A stretch of 6,337 bases of DNA from Bacillota bacterium (GCA_023417285.1 JAEZFR010000509.1:1-6337); one strand, 5' to 3'. Shown: positions 1 through 6,133, counted from the stretch's first letter. A program made the numbers and translations. The notes: generated from the sequence alone by a model not told the origin.

Positions 1-504
1 CATCTTAACGAGAATGCTACAAAAAATGTTGATTATGAAGCCGAACTCGCCATAGTAATAGGTAAAGAGTGTAAGAATATTACCAGAGAAAGTGCACAAA
101 AATACATATTTGGATATACCATTATAAATGATGTATCAGCAAGAGATATACAGAGGCGTCATGTTCAGTGGTTTAAAGGTAAAAATTTAGATGGTTTTTG
201 TCCTATAGGCCCATGCATAGAGCATAACAACAGTATTGGGAATGCTCAAAATCTGAATATTACATGTAGAGTAAATGGGGAGATAAGGCAAAACTCTAAT
301 ACAAAGAATATGATATTTGATATTGCATATATTATTGAAGATCTAAGCAAGACTATGACCTTATACCCTGGTGATATAATTTCAACAGGAACACCAGAGG
401 GAGTAGGAATGGGCTTTGAGCCTCCTAAATATCTTAAAGAAAATGATATAGTTGAATGCGAAATTGAAAACATAGGTATTTTAAAGAATAAATTTATATT
501 TTAA
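1..504 (+). CDS. Fumarylacetoacetate hydrolase family protein (3' part, N-terminus outside window)
   Basis: The frame is open from base 1 to TAA at 502-504, giving 167 residues of a protein whose start lies upstream of the window. FAH-family enzymes are metal-dependent and act on the C-C or keto-enol chemistry of 2-oxo acids, for example acylpyruvate hydrolysis, oxaloacetate decarboxylation or degradation of aromatic-derived oxo acids. Seen here: the YEAEL segment (window residues 12-16), whose two Glu normally bind the metal; the NDVSARD block (43-49), which supplies the metal Asp; the GKNLDGFCPIGP block (60-71); and the C-terminal GTPEGVG loop, followed by the usual final strand with KENDIVECEIENIG. 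All hallmark blocks of the family core are intact. The exact substrate cannot be read from the sequence. No terminator hairpin follows, and the next gene has its own promoter 6 bases after the stop. Probably cytoplasmic. Family assignment is confident; substrate is unknown. Confidence 0.93.
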   Translation, partial: HLNENATKNVDYEAELAIVIGKECKNITRESAQKYIFGYTIINDVSARDIQRRHVQWFKGKNLDGFCPIGPCIEHNNSIGNAQNLNITCRVNGEIRQNSNTKNMIFDIAYIIEDLSKTMTLYPGDIISTGTPEGVGMGFEPPKYLKENDIVECEIENIGILKNKFIF

Positions 505-509
505 CATAC

Positions 510-538
510 TTGCCATTTTTCCCCTTTAGTGATAAAAT
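510..538 (+). promoter_or_regulatory. Sigma-A-type promoter for the stalk-domain protein gene
   Basis: A -35 box TTGCCA (510-515) and a -10 box TAAAAT (533-538) are separated by exactly 17 bases. Transcription would start near 545, leaving a leader of about 40 bases with the Shine-Dalgarno AAGGAGG at 575-581, five bases before the ATG at 587. It is the best-formed promoter in the left half of the window. It indicates that the stalk-domain gene is transcribed independently of the FAH-family gene upstream. Confidence 0.65.
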
Positions 539-586
539 AATGAAGTATTTTGTAAACTTTATAAAATTTAACTTAAGGAGGAAATT

Positions 587-1462
587 ATGCTTAAGAAAAT
601 TAAGTTGCTAATTTGTCTTGTCATTGCATGCTCAATGTTATCAGTAAACGTATTGGGAGCAGGGGTTATTAAGGATGTAAAGGGCAAGGAGAACTCAAAC
701 ATTACAGTAAAATATAATGGAAAAGTACAGACATTGAAAAACGCTAGCGGAAAGGTTGTTTATCCTGTTGTTATTAATGGAGTAGTATATTTACCAGTTG
801 ATTCAGTAGCTTCAATGGTAGGTATGAAGGGTACATATGACACAAAAACTCAGACAGTAAATATTACAAAAGTTGATACTACAGTTACAGAAAAACAAAA
901 TACAGGTTCAGTCCAAAAGGCAAGTAATAAGGGAACCTTTGAAGATCCTGTAGAGTTCGGAAAATCTTTTACTTGGTCTGACAAGAGTACTTCAAAAGGA
1001 TTTGGTTTTACATCAACTGTTACAATGTCTGTTAAATCAGTTAAGCCAATAACAAAAGAAGAGATTGAAAAAATGGGATTTAGAATAACTTCAGATGACA
1101 AAGTTTCATATGTTTTGGTTAATCTTAATATAGTTGGCCAAAATGTCAAGGCAACAGATGCTCCAGATGGATTATATTACTCTCTTACTACTCCAAATAT
1201 ATGGGGAAGCTATACAACAAGCGAGAAGTATGTAATAGGCGGTACTGATTATGGTTTTGATGGCAGTATTTCAAGAAATTTAGACGACAGATACTCATAC
1301 GGAAAAAACAAAATGGCTAATGGCGCTACTGTTTCAAAAATAGATTACAGTGGTCAGGTACTTCTTCCATTAGTAAAGGGAGAAACTAATTACCTTGTTA
1401 TGTCAAAATCTGATTACAGCATTGACACTGATGAAAGAAAAATCTTCTTTAAGCTTAATTAG
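587..1462 (+). CDS. Secreted stalk-domain (copper amine oxidase N-terminal-like) protein
   Basis: A 291-residue exported protein. Residues 1-25 form a signal peptide: MLKKIK, a hydrophobic core LLICLVIA, then cleavage near VLG or GA at 24-25. Residues about 40-95 resemble the copper amine oxidase N-terminal 'stalk' domain common in clostridial cell-surface proteins: YPVVINGVVYLPVDSVA, then a GMKGTYDTKTQTVNI ending. In that family the domain is a structural or attachment module and carries no oxidase activity. After a Ser/Thr/Lys/Gln-rich linker (about 96-115), residues 116-291 form a predicted beta-rich domain that begins with FEDPVEFGKSFTW and ends with FFKLN. It recalls the immunoglobulin-like DUF4352/TRF2-like domains often paired with stalk domains, but I cannot confirm that. 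The start is secure: AAGGAGG at 575-581, five bases upstream. A lipobox-like VIAC occurs at residues 12-15, but hydrophobic sequence continues past it, so ordinary signal peptidase I cleavage is preferred. Ligand and role are unknown. It is a single-gene unit closed by the terminator at 1502-1541. Confidence 0.85.
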   Translation: MLKKIKLLICLVIACSMLSVNVLGAGVIKDVKGKENSNITVKYNGKVQTLKNASGKVVYPVVINGVVYLPVDSVASMVGMKGTYDTKTQTVNITKVDTTVTEKQNTGSVQKASNKGTFEDPVEFGKSFTWSDKSTSKGFGFTSTVTMSVKSVKPITKEEIEKMGFRITSDDKVSYVLVNLNIVGQNVKATDAPDGLYYSLTTPNIWGSYTTSEKYVIGGTDYGFDGSISRNLDDRYSYGKNKMANGATVSKIDYSGQVLLPLVKGETNYLVMSKSDYSIDTDERKIFFKLN

Positions 1463-1501
1463 TTTATAACTTAACCTATTTGATATAGACAAACTTCAAA
1501 G

Positions 1502-1541
1502 AAAAACCAGCAATGATAAAAAATTGCTGGTTTTTTCTTTT
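1502..1541 (+). terminator. Rho-independent terminator after the stalk-domain gene
   Basis: A perfect 13-bp stem pairs 1502-1514 (AAAAACCAGCAAT) with 1523-1535 (ATTGCTGGTTTTT) around an 8-base A-rich loop, and the right arm runs into TTTTTTCTTTT. It lies 40 bases after the stop at 1462. Because the left arm begins with an A run, the hairpin could also terminate leftward transcription, but there is no minus-strand gene to its right. Confidence 0.92.
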
Positions 1542-1563
1542 CTATTATAGATAATGAAAGCTA

Positions 1564-1601
1564 CAAAAAGTATACTTTTTGAAATCAGTATTCGATTTCA
1601 A
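1564..1601. repeat. 18-base perfect palindrome overlapping a second 8-bp stem
   Basis: Bases 1564-1581 read CAAAAAGTATACTTTTTG, identical on both strands. It shares three bases with a second inverted repeat: TTGAAATC (1579-1586) pairs with GATTTCAA (1594-1601) around a 7-base loop. The two structures are mutually exclusive at the shared TTG. A perfect even palindrome centred on GTATAC looks like a dimeric regulator site or the end of a small element. It lies about 150 bases upstream of the promoter at 1730 and just after a terminator, so its role is unknown. Confidence 0.55.
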
Positions 1602-1661
1602 TAATGGGCAATGGAAGCATTTCTGTCAATCCCACAGTGCCAATCAAGCAAATTTGTTAAG

Positions 1662-1706
1662 CCACAATACTTCATAAAAATAATTCATGCTTCAGTTTTA
1701 TTGTGG
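1662..1706. repeat. Inverted repeat CCACAATA / TATTGTGG
   Basis: CCACAATA (1662-1669) and TATTGTGG (1699-1706) are exact reverse complements separated by 29 bases. The right arm ends 24 bases upstream of the -35 box at 1730, a position compatible with a regulator binding two half-sites. A chance match in AT-rich DNA is possible. Confidence 0.35.
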
Positions 1707-1729
1707 TTATATTGTGTTTTCTAAATATA

Positions 1730-1758
1730 TTTACAAATAAAACCATTTATTATATTAT
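1730..1758 (+). promoter_or_regulatory. Sigma-A-type promoter for the 193-residue secreted protein gene
   Basis: A -35 box TTTACA (1730-1735) and a -10 box TATTAT (1753-1758) are separated by exactly 17 bases, each one base from consensus. The start would be near 1765, giving a leader of about 60 bases with the Shine-Dalgarno AAAGGAG at 1811-1817, seven bases before the ATG at 1825. Confidence 0.6.
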
Positions 1759-1824
1759 ATACCGTATAAGCAATTAATTACTATGTAAGATAGCAAAATC
1801 AAAATTAACAAAAGGAGAGTCACT

Positions 1825-2406
1825 ATGACTAAAAAGATATCGACAAAAAAATTAATTGCATTAGCTTTAGTGATTTGTTTGGCACTTTCAATTAATTATC
1901 CGATTACAGCAAGCAATAGTAGTTCTGTTTCCGATGAGATTATGTCACAATTAAAGAACGATACTATTCTTGGTGGTTTATCAAATGAGGATGATGTCAT
2001 TAGTTATATCACAGAAAAACTCAAAAAAACGTCTAAAACCCAAGGGGAAATTGACAGGGCAATTAAAGAATATTATAAAAGCAAAACGGATGTTTCAACA
2101 ATAGATAAGCAGAAAGACCAGTATAAAAATTCTGACAAAGATTTGTTACTTAAAAAGAAAAATGAACATACAGCAAAAATGAGTAAAGTAGAATCTGAAA
2201 TACAGAAGAACGTTAGTTATGTTGCTAAAGCGAACTACGAAAAAAATATAGAATTCCTTCTCGCTAATAAAGATAATATCAATCTTGATAAGGAACTCAT
2301 AACTTATTACATTTCTGGTTATTGCCATCATGTAAAAAATATTAATACAAAAAAGAGTTTAGAGAAGTATCTTGGTATAGAACCCGAAAAGTCAGGCTTA
2401 CTTTAA
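1825..2406 (+). CDS. Secreted Lys-rich alpha-helical protein of unknown function
   Basis: A 193-residue protein that I do not recognise. Residues 1-29 are a classical signal peptide: a Lys-rich start with MTKKISTKK, a hydrophobic core IALALVICLALSI, and a likely cleavage ITA|S at 29/30. The mature part is rich in Lys, Asp, Asn and Ser and looks almost wholly helical. Residues about 85-140 have a charged pattern compatible with a coiled coil (KQKDQYKNSDKDLLLKKK and what follows). A final segment (about 140-193) contains NYEKNIEFLL and one Cys-His-His motif at YCHHV. There is no anchoring segment, sorting motif or catalytic signature, so it is probably released or loosely held at the cell surface. 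The start is firm, with AAAGGAG seven bases upstream. It appears to be a single-gene unit with its own promoter, and I see no clear terminator after it. It could be the N-terminal part of a formerly longer protein, because the same frame stays open for about 28 codons past the TAA. That is also expected by chance. Confidence 0.8.
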   Translation: MTKKISTKKLIALALVICLALSINYPITASNSSSVSDEIMSQLKNDTILGGLSNEDDVISYITEKLKKTSKTQGEIDRAIKEYYKSKTDVSTIDKQKDQYKNSDKDLLLKKKNEHTAKMSKVESEIQKNVSYVAKANYEKNIEFLLANKDNINLDKELITYYISGYCHHVKNINTKKSLEKYLGIEPEKSGLL

Positions 2407-2496
2407 TTGTTTTATCAGTTTCAGTTTAATGGACATCTACGAAAATTGCAAAAATCTGCATTGGTTGAAAAAGAAATCCGGTCCTGTAAATAGCAC

Positions 2497-2502
2497 TATA
2501 AT
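2497..2502 (+). promoter_or_regulatory. Possible -10 box upstream of the methyltransferase-glycosyltransferase gene
   Basis: A perfect TATAAT lies at 2497-2502, which would give a leader of about 50 bases to the ATG at 2557. No good -35 box lies 16-18 bases upstream; the nearest TTGAAA (2465-2470) is 26 bases away. The call is weak, and read-through from the previous gene is the alternative. Confidence 0.3.
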
Positions 2503-2556
2503 CTGTAATAAAGCATATTGTGGTAAGGGACATCTATTATTTTGGGGTTAACGGCT

Positions 2557-3777
2557 ATGAATATACAAAGAGCAGAAAACTTGGACTGGTGGAATAAATA
2601 TCTTGTTGATGCTGAAATGCTTAATATTTTTAAGGGCTGGATTGGCGATTATAATGCATTAACAAAGAAGCATACAAGAAATTATATAGAAAGAATGGGT
2701 TACACTTCTGTATTGGATGTTGGCTGCGGTTGCTGCACCGAATACTATGGATATAAAAATGATGGATATGATATAGACTATACCGCTGTTGACACTTGCG
2801 AAGTATTAGTTACTCAAGCAAAAGTAGAAGGTATTGATGCAAAATTAATGTCAGCAGAAAATCTGATTTTTGGGGACAATTCCTTTGAAGTAGTATTTAT
2901 GAGGCATCTCTTAGAGCACCTACAAAGCTTCAAGCGTGCAGTAGAGGAAGCCATCAGAGTAGCAAGCAGGGAAGTAGTGATAGTATTTTATTTAAGGCCG
3001 GTGTATGACAAAGAATTAACAAACTTTAATAACAATGATAATATTTTTAATAATCGCTATAATAGATGGGATATAGAGCAGTATTTATCGACAAATAATA
3101 GAGTCAATAGATTTCGATGGGAAAGTGTTGGCACAGAAGAAATATTGCACATTTATACAGCTAAACCAAAGCTGATAATTCCAAAGATATTTCATCGAGT
3201 ATGGATGGGCGGAAAGCCAATGCCACAAGAGTTTATCGACTATGGGAGGTCTTGGGAAGTAATGCATCCGGATTGGGAAATGAAGTTATGGACCGAGGAT
3301 AATCTGTTTCCGTTGAAGAATCAGAAGCTTTTTGATAATGCCATTCATGTTGTACAGAAATGCGAGATAGCAAGACTAGAGATAATATATAATATCGGTG
3401 GAGTATATTTAGATTGTGATTTTGAGTGTCTAAAGAACATAGATGATTTAATAGCAGGAATTGAAGGATTTACAGCCTGTGAAGATCCTGGCATTTTCAG
3501 TATGGGCATTATGGGGGCCGTTCCAGGATATAAAGCGTATGGAGTATTGGTTGATGGCCTAGAAGAGTCTCTAAACAAGTATAAAGATTATCCAATAAAC
3601 CATCAAGCTGGTCCAATGTATGCTACAAGAAAAAAAGATGAAATATCCTATATCACAATGTTTGCACCTGAGCTGTTTTATCCTTACTCATATAGAGAAA
3701 TGTACAGAAAAGGGGAGAGCTTCCCCAATGCATATGCAGTTCATCATTGGGCCAATAGCGCTGGGTTGGGGATTTAA
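2557..3777 (+). CDS. Bifunctional SAM methyltransferase - GT32-type (DXD) glycosyltransferase
   Basis: A 406-residue two-domain protein. Residues about 30-205 are a class I SAM-dependent methyltransferase: VLDVGCG (52-58, SAM-binding motif I), an acidic AVD ending strand 2 (Asp 79), then AENLIFGDNSFEVVFMRHLL (100-119), the motif typical of Methyltransf_11 proteins. Residues about 208-398 are a glycosyltransferase of the DXD sugar-binding (GT32, OCH1-like) type: IPKIFHRVWMGG (208-219), a W-x-x-MHPDWEMKLW segment, CEIARLEIIYNIGGVYLDCD (269-288) with the metal- and nucleotide-sugar-binding DCD at 286-288, and a late HHW (396-398). Both catalytic cores look intact. The protein should be cytoplasmic and act on glycans or a glycosylated carrier; sugar and acceptor are unknown. 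I chose ATG 2557 over in-frame TTG 2542, which has no ribosome binding site at the right distance. GGGG at 2544-2547 lies nine bases before the ATG, itself a weak site. No other glycan genes are in view. Confidence 0.9.
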   Translation: MNIQRAENLDWWNKYLVDAEMLNIFKGWIGDYNALTKKHTRNYIERMGYTSVLDVGCGCCTEYYGYKNDGYDIDYTAVDTCEVLVTQAKVEGIDAKLMSAENLIFGDNSFEVVFMRHLLEHLQSFKRAVEEAIRVASREVVIVFYLRPVYDKELTNFNNNDNIFNNRYNRWDIEQYLSTNNRVNRFRWESVGTEEILHIYTAKPKLIIPKIFHRVWMGGKPMPQEFIDYGRSWEVMHPDWEMKLWTEDNLFPLKNQKLFDNAIHVVQKCEIARLEIIYNIGGVYLDCDFECLKNIDDLIAGIEGFTACEDPGIFSMGIMGAVPGYKAYGVLVDGLEESLNKYKDYPINHQAGPMYATRKKDEISYITMFAPELFYPYSYREMYRKGESFPNAYAVHHWANSAGLGI

Positions 3778-3888
3778 ATGAATTGGTCAAAATAATGAGA
3801 AAAAGTTAATTAGTCATAAAATAGAAAGAGTCATAATACTGAATTATACCAAAAGTTGAGAGCTACTTAAAGAATACTGAGAAAATAT

Positions 3889-3937
3889 GTAGATTAGGTA
3901 AATATTTTATATTATTTTGCCTAATCTACTTTATTAT
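3889..3937 (+). terminator. Probable terminator: 14-bp hairpin downstream of the glycosyltransferase gene
   Basis: GTAGATTAGGTAAA (3889-3902) pairs with TTTGCCTAATCTAC (3916-3929) over 14 positions with one G-T wobble, around a 13-base AT loop. It is followed by TTTATTATTT, a moderate rather than perfect T run. It lies 112 bases after the stop at 3777, farther than usual. The sequence before it (3778-3888) shows no gene or other structure I can interpret. Confidence 0.65.
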
Positions 3938-3958
3938 TTGACAATATCATGTTACAAT
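3930..3958 (+). promoter_or_regulatory. Candidate extended -10 promoter for the sigma factor / permease unit
   Basis: TGTTACAAT at 3950-3958 is an extended -10 element: TG, one base, then TACAAT at 3953-3958. A weak TTTATT lies 17 bases upstream (3930-3935). Transcription would start near 3965, leaving a leader of about 107 bases before the ATG at 4072. The nearby consensus TTGACA (3938-3943) is at the wrong distance from this box. An additional promoter read by the ECF sigma factor itself may exist, but I could not identify one. Confidence 0.4.
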
Positions 3959-4005
3959 AAATGGCAAATCTAAAAGATGAAATATAGACAGCTAGTGGCA
4001 GGTTA

Positions 4006-4021
4006 ATCGATAACTATTGAT
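4006..4021. promoter_or_regulatory. Operator-like dyad in the leader of the sigma factor gene
   Basis: ATCGATAACTATTGAT (4006-4021) is symmetric except for the two centre bases and one G-T position, giving half-sites ATCRATA on either side. It lies between the candidate promoter and the gene start, where a repressor such as an ArsR- or MerR-type metal sensor could act. No such regulator gene is in the window, so the role is conjecture. Confidence 0.25.
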
Positions 4022-4071
4022 ACATGTTATGTTGAACGATGGGTCACTACTGATATATGGTGGGTAAAAGT

Positions 4072-4647
4072 ATGAATTATGACACAGAGCAAATATGGAA
4101 TGAATTTAGCTCGGGACTTAAAGCATTTATTTCCCGAAAAGTATCTAATACATCATATGTGGAGGATATCCTACAGGATGTTTTTATAAAAATACATTCA
4201 AATATCCATCTTCTCAAAGAGAATGCTGCAATTCGAAGCTGGGTTTATCAAATTACTCGTAACACAATCATTGATTATTATCGGAAGCAAAAAGTTAAGT
4301 TTGATGATATAGATTCTATTTCATTAGAAGATAAAGAAACACTACATACAATTGATGAAATGCTTGAATCAGGACCCTCTCAGGAGGTTGCTGCCGGCTT
4401 GAGAGGAATGATTGGGGAACTTCCTGAAAAATACTCCCAAGCACTCTATTTAGTTGAGTTTGAAGGATTAAGTCAAGTGGAATTAGCAAAAAAATTAGGA
4501 ATTTCTATATCGGGAGCAAAGTCTCGAGTACAGCGAGGACGGCAATTATTAAAAGAAAGCCTTATGAAATGCTGTCACTTTGAGCTTGACCGATTCGGAA
4601 CCATCATTAATTTTCAACCAGCCTGTTGCTGCTGCTGCCATGACTAA
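4072..4647 (+). CDS. sigZ: SigZ-like ECF RNA polymerase sigma factor with a cysteine-rich C-terminal tail
   Basis: A 191-residue extracytoplasmic-function sigma factor that directs RNA polymerase to its own promoter class. Residues about 8-75 are region 2: EQIWNEFSSGLKAFI near the start, VEDILQDVFIKIH (30-42) and WVYQITRNTIIDYYR (57-71), the core-binding and -10-reading helices. After an acidic linker, residues about 100-162 are region 4 with GMIGELPEKYSQALYLVEFE, then the helix-turn-helix LSQVELAKKLGISISGAKSRVQRGR. Wording and layout match the SigZ group. The protein ends in a tail with Cys-Cys at 167-168 followed by His, and five consecutive Cys plus His-Asp at 185-191, which could bind a thiophilic metal. 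In the known CorE-type ECF factors a C-terminal cysteine domain senses copper directly; a similar role here is inference. ATG 4072 is chosen because GGTGGG (4059-4064) sits seven bases upstream; in-frame ATG 4057 has no site. No anti-sigma gene is adjacent. A permease gene follows after 94 bases. Confidence 0.92.
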   Translation: MNYDTEQIWNEFSSGLKAFISRKVSNTSYVEDILQDVFIKIHSNIHLLKENAAIRSWVYQITRNTIIDYYRKQKVKFDDIDSISLEDKETLHTIDEMLESGPSQEVAAGLRGMIGELPEKYSQALYLVEFEGLSQVELAKKLGISISGAKSRVQRGRQLLKESLMKCCHFELDRFGTIINFQPACCCCCHD

Positions 4648-4741
4648 AATTAGATAATATAATTTAATTATTTTTGAGTCCTTTTCAATCATATGCCGTC
4701 CTAATATTTGAAACCAAATCATTTATTAGGAGATGAAACAT

Positions 4742-5929
4742 ATGGAAAAAATAATTAATTCTTTATCGGCATTATTGGCAGATACCATTGCAACAGTTTT
4801 AACAAGTCTTTATCACAATTGGCTCCCATTAAGTTTAGCTATACTAACTGCGGTACTAATGAAAGTATATGTTAATGCTGAAAAACTCAAACAGAAATTC
4901 CTAGAGAGACCTAAAGTTTCTATTGTTGCTAGTGTAGCATTTGGAGCCTTTACGCCTTTATGTGCATGCGGTACTACGGCGGTCGTCATAGGATTACTTA
5001 GTACTGCAATCCCGTGGGGTCCGGTTATGGCCTTCATAACCTCATCGCCACTTATGAGTCCTGATGGATTTATAATGATTGCGGGTGTAATCGATCTGAA
5101 ATTTGCAATTGCACTAGCTATTTCTTCTCTGATCATTGGGTTTACTTCAGGTGGATTAACTCATCTAATTGAAAGAAATACAGATTTCCTAAAAGGACAG
5201 TTGAGATTTACTGACAAATCAAAAGTTCAAGCATGCGCCTGTAACACTACAAAGCCTGCATTTGAACAAACTATTTCTCAGGTTTCGAGTGGTTGCTGTC
5301 AATCATTATCATTGCCAAAACAAGTCGCGGTAAGTAGTACCTGCGCCTGTAGTGCAACAATTGATGCCACAACTATAATTAAAACACAGAACAATTCAAA
5401 GAGCTGTAGTTGTAGTTCTTCGAACTCTATTCCTGACCCAATTGCCCCAGAAGCTGTAAAATCAAACCTTTTCACAAATTTTCTAGAGAGAAATCACAAG
5501 AAAATTAAATATAAGGAAATTGGAGAAGCCTTTATAAGTGTTGGCTTAAAGCAAATACTTCTTTACTTCACAATTTTTGTGGCAATAGGATATATGATTC
5601 AATCCTTTGTTCCTACTTCATTAATTATCTCACTATTCAGTGGCGATAGCATTTTTTCAGTCCCTTTAGCTGCATTAATTGGTCTCCCATTATATGTTAG
5701 TGGTGAAGGAGCAATTCCACTCATTAAAGCTTTGATGGACGGCGGGGCAGGGGCAGGAGCCATGTTGGCATTTATGATAACTGGCCCAGCAACCAGTGCA
5801 TGGGTTATTGCAGGAATAACAACCTTTATGAAAAGAAGAGCTATAGTTTTGTATATTGGGTTCATTCTTGTAGGCGGGATTGTACTCGGATACATTTATC
5901 AATTTTTATTAGCTATGGGTTATAATTGA
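4742..5929 (+). CDS. ArsP/DUF318-type permease with cysteine-rich loop, putative metal(loid) efflux
   Basis: A 395-residue integral membrane protein of the PF03773-type permease family, which includes ArsP organoarsenical exporters and SO_0444-type metal exporters. About eight hydrophobic segments fall into two halves (roughly residues 25-142 and 265-392). The first half has the family signature TPLCACGTTAVVIGLL (Cys 74 and 76), then GPVMAFITSSPLMSPDGF. The second has the matching LPLYVSGEGAIPLI and MLAFMITGPATSAWVIAGI. Between them lies a hydrophilic loop of about 100 residues with four cysteine pairs: CxC at 165/167, CC at 185/186, CxC at 201/203 and CxC at 222/224, suited to catching a soft metal or As(III)-like ion. 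The substrate is not determined by the sequence. ATG 4742 is chosen because AGGAG (4728-4732) lies nine bases upstream, whereas ATG 4733 abuts that site with no spacing. No terminator or convincing promoter separates it from the sigma factor gene, so the two are probably cotranscribed. The unit ends at the terminator at 5987. Confidence 0.9.
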   Translation: MEKIINSLSALLADTIATVLTSLYHNWLPLSLAILTAVLMKVYVNAEKLKQKFLERPKVSIVASVAFGAFTPLCACGTTAVVIGLLSTAIPWGPVMAFITSSPLMSPDGFIMIAGVIDLKFAIALAISSLIIGFTSGGLTHLIERNTDFLKGQLRFTDKSKVQACACNTTKPAFEQTISQVSSGCCQSLSLPKQVAVSSTCACSATIDATTIIKTQNNSKSCSCSSSNSIPDPIAPEAVKSNLFTNFLERNHKKIKYKEIGEAFISVGLKQILLYFTIFVAIGYMIQSFVPTSLIISLFSGDSIFSVPLAALIGLPLYVSGEGAIPLIKALMDGGAGAGAMLAFMITGPATSAWVIAGITTFMKRRAIVLYIGFILVGGIVLGYIYQFLLAMGYN

Positions 5930-5986
5930 TAACAGTATAATAAAATAGAAATATGCTAAATATCTTAATCTAAATATCTTTATTAG

Positions 5987-6036
5987 AAAGACAGGATGAA
6001 ATCTACTAAAGAGAATCCTGTCTTTTATTTATTTTT
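5987..6036 (+). terminator. Rho-independent terminator after the permease gene
   Basis: A perfect 11-bp stem pairs AAAGACAGGAT (5987-5997) with ATCCTGTCTTT (6015-6025) around a 17-base loop, followed by TATTTATTTTT. It lies 57 bases after the permease stop and closes the sigma factor-permease unit. Confidence 0.9.
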
Positions 6037-6133
6037 ATTAGTTTTACTCTTAGATAATTTAAACCTGAAATTTTAAGACTTATAAATTTATCTCGGTATT
6101 TTTATTAAGGGGAGAAGCCAAAATTTCAAAGCT

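Larger units (their letters stand above)
1542..1824. other. Non-coding gap with dyads and a promoter
   Basis: With the terminator before it, this gap makes 362 bases between two genes. I see no open frame with a credible ribosome binding site on either strand. It holds an 18-base perfect palindrome fused to a second small stem (1564-1601), an 8-bp long-loop inverted repeat (1662-1706), and a good promoter for the next gene (1730-1758). The stretch 1602-1660 shows nothing I can interpret. Confidence 0.6.

Noticed and set aside
620..631. Lipobox-like VIAC in the stalk-domain protein (residues 12-15)
   Set aside because: The hydrophobic stretch before the Cys is short and hydrophobic sequence continues after it to VLGA, which fits ordinary signal peptidase I cleavage better.
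2407..2490. Open frame continuing about 28 codons past the stop of the 193-residue protein
   Set aside because: This length is expected by chance, and the translated sequence shows no clear link to the upstream protein. Not called as a read-through or broken gene.
2542..2556. In-frame TTG upstream of the methyltransferase-glycosyltransferase start
   Set aside because: No ribosome binding site at suitable spacing precedes TTG 2542. ATG 2557 gives a normal N-terminus (MNIQRAENLD) with at least a weak GGGG nine bases upstream.
3938..3943. Consensus -35 box TTGACA
   Set aside because: No acceptable -10 box lies 16-18 bases downstream, and TACAAT is only nine bases away. It probably does not work with that box.
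4057..4071. Longer sigma factor start at ATG 4057
   Set aside because: No Shine-Dalgarno lies before 4057. The GGTGGG that serves ATG 4072 lies inside this extension, and starting at MNYDTEQIWNEF fits the SigZ layout.
4733..4741. Longer permease start at ATG 4733
   Set aside because: It directly abuts AGGAG with no spacing, which does not allow initiation. ATG 4742 has the ideal nine-base gap.
4813..5136. Minus-strand open frames opposite the permease, the stalk-domain protein and the glycosyltransferase
   Set aside because: They lie wholly opposite well-supported plus-strand genes, lack ribosome binding sites and show no recognisable motifs. They are shadows of the real genes.
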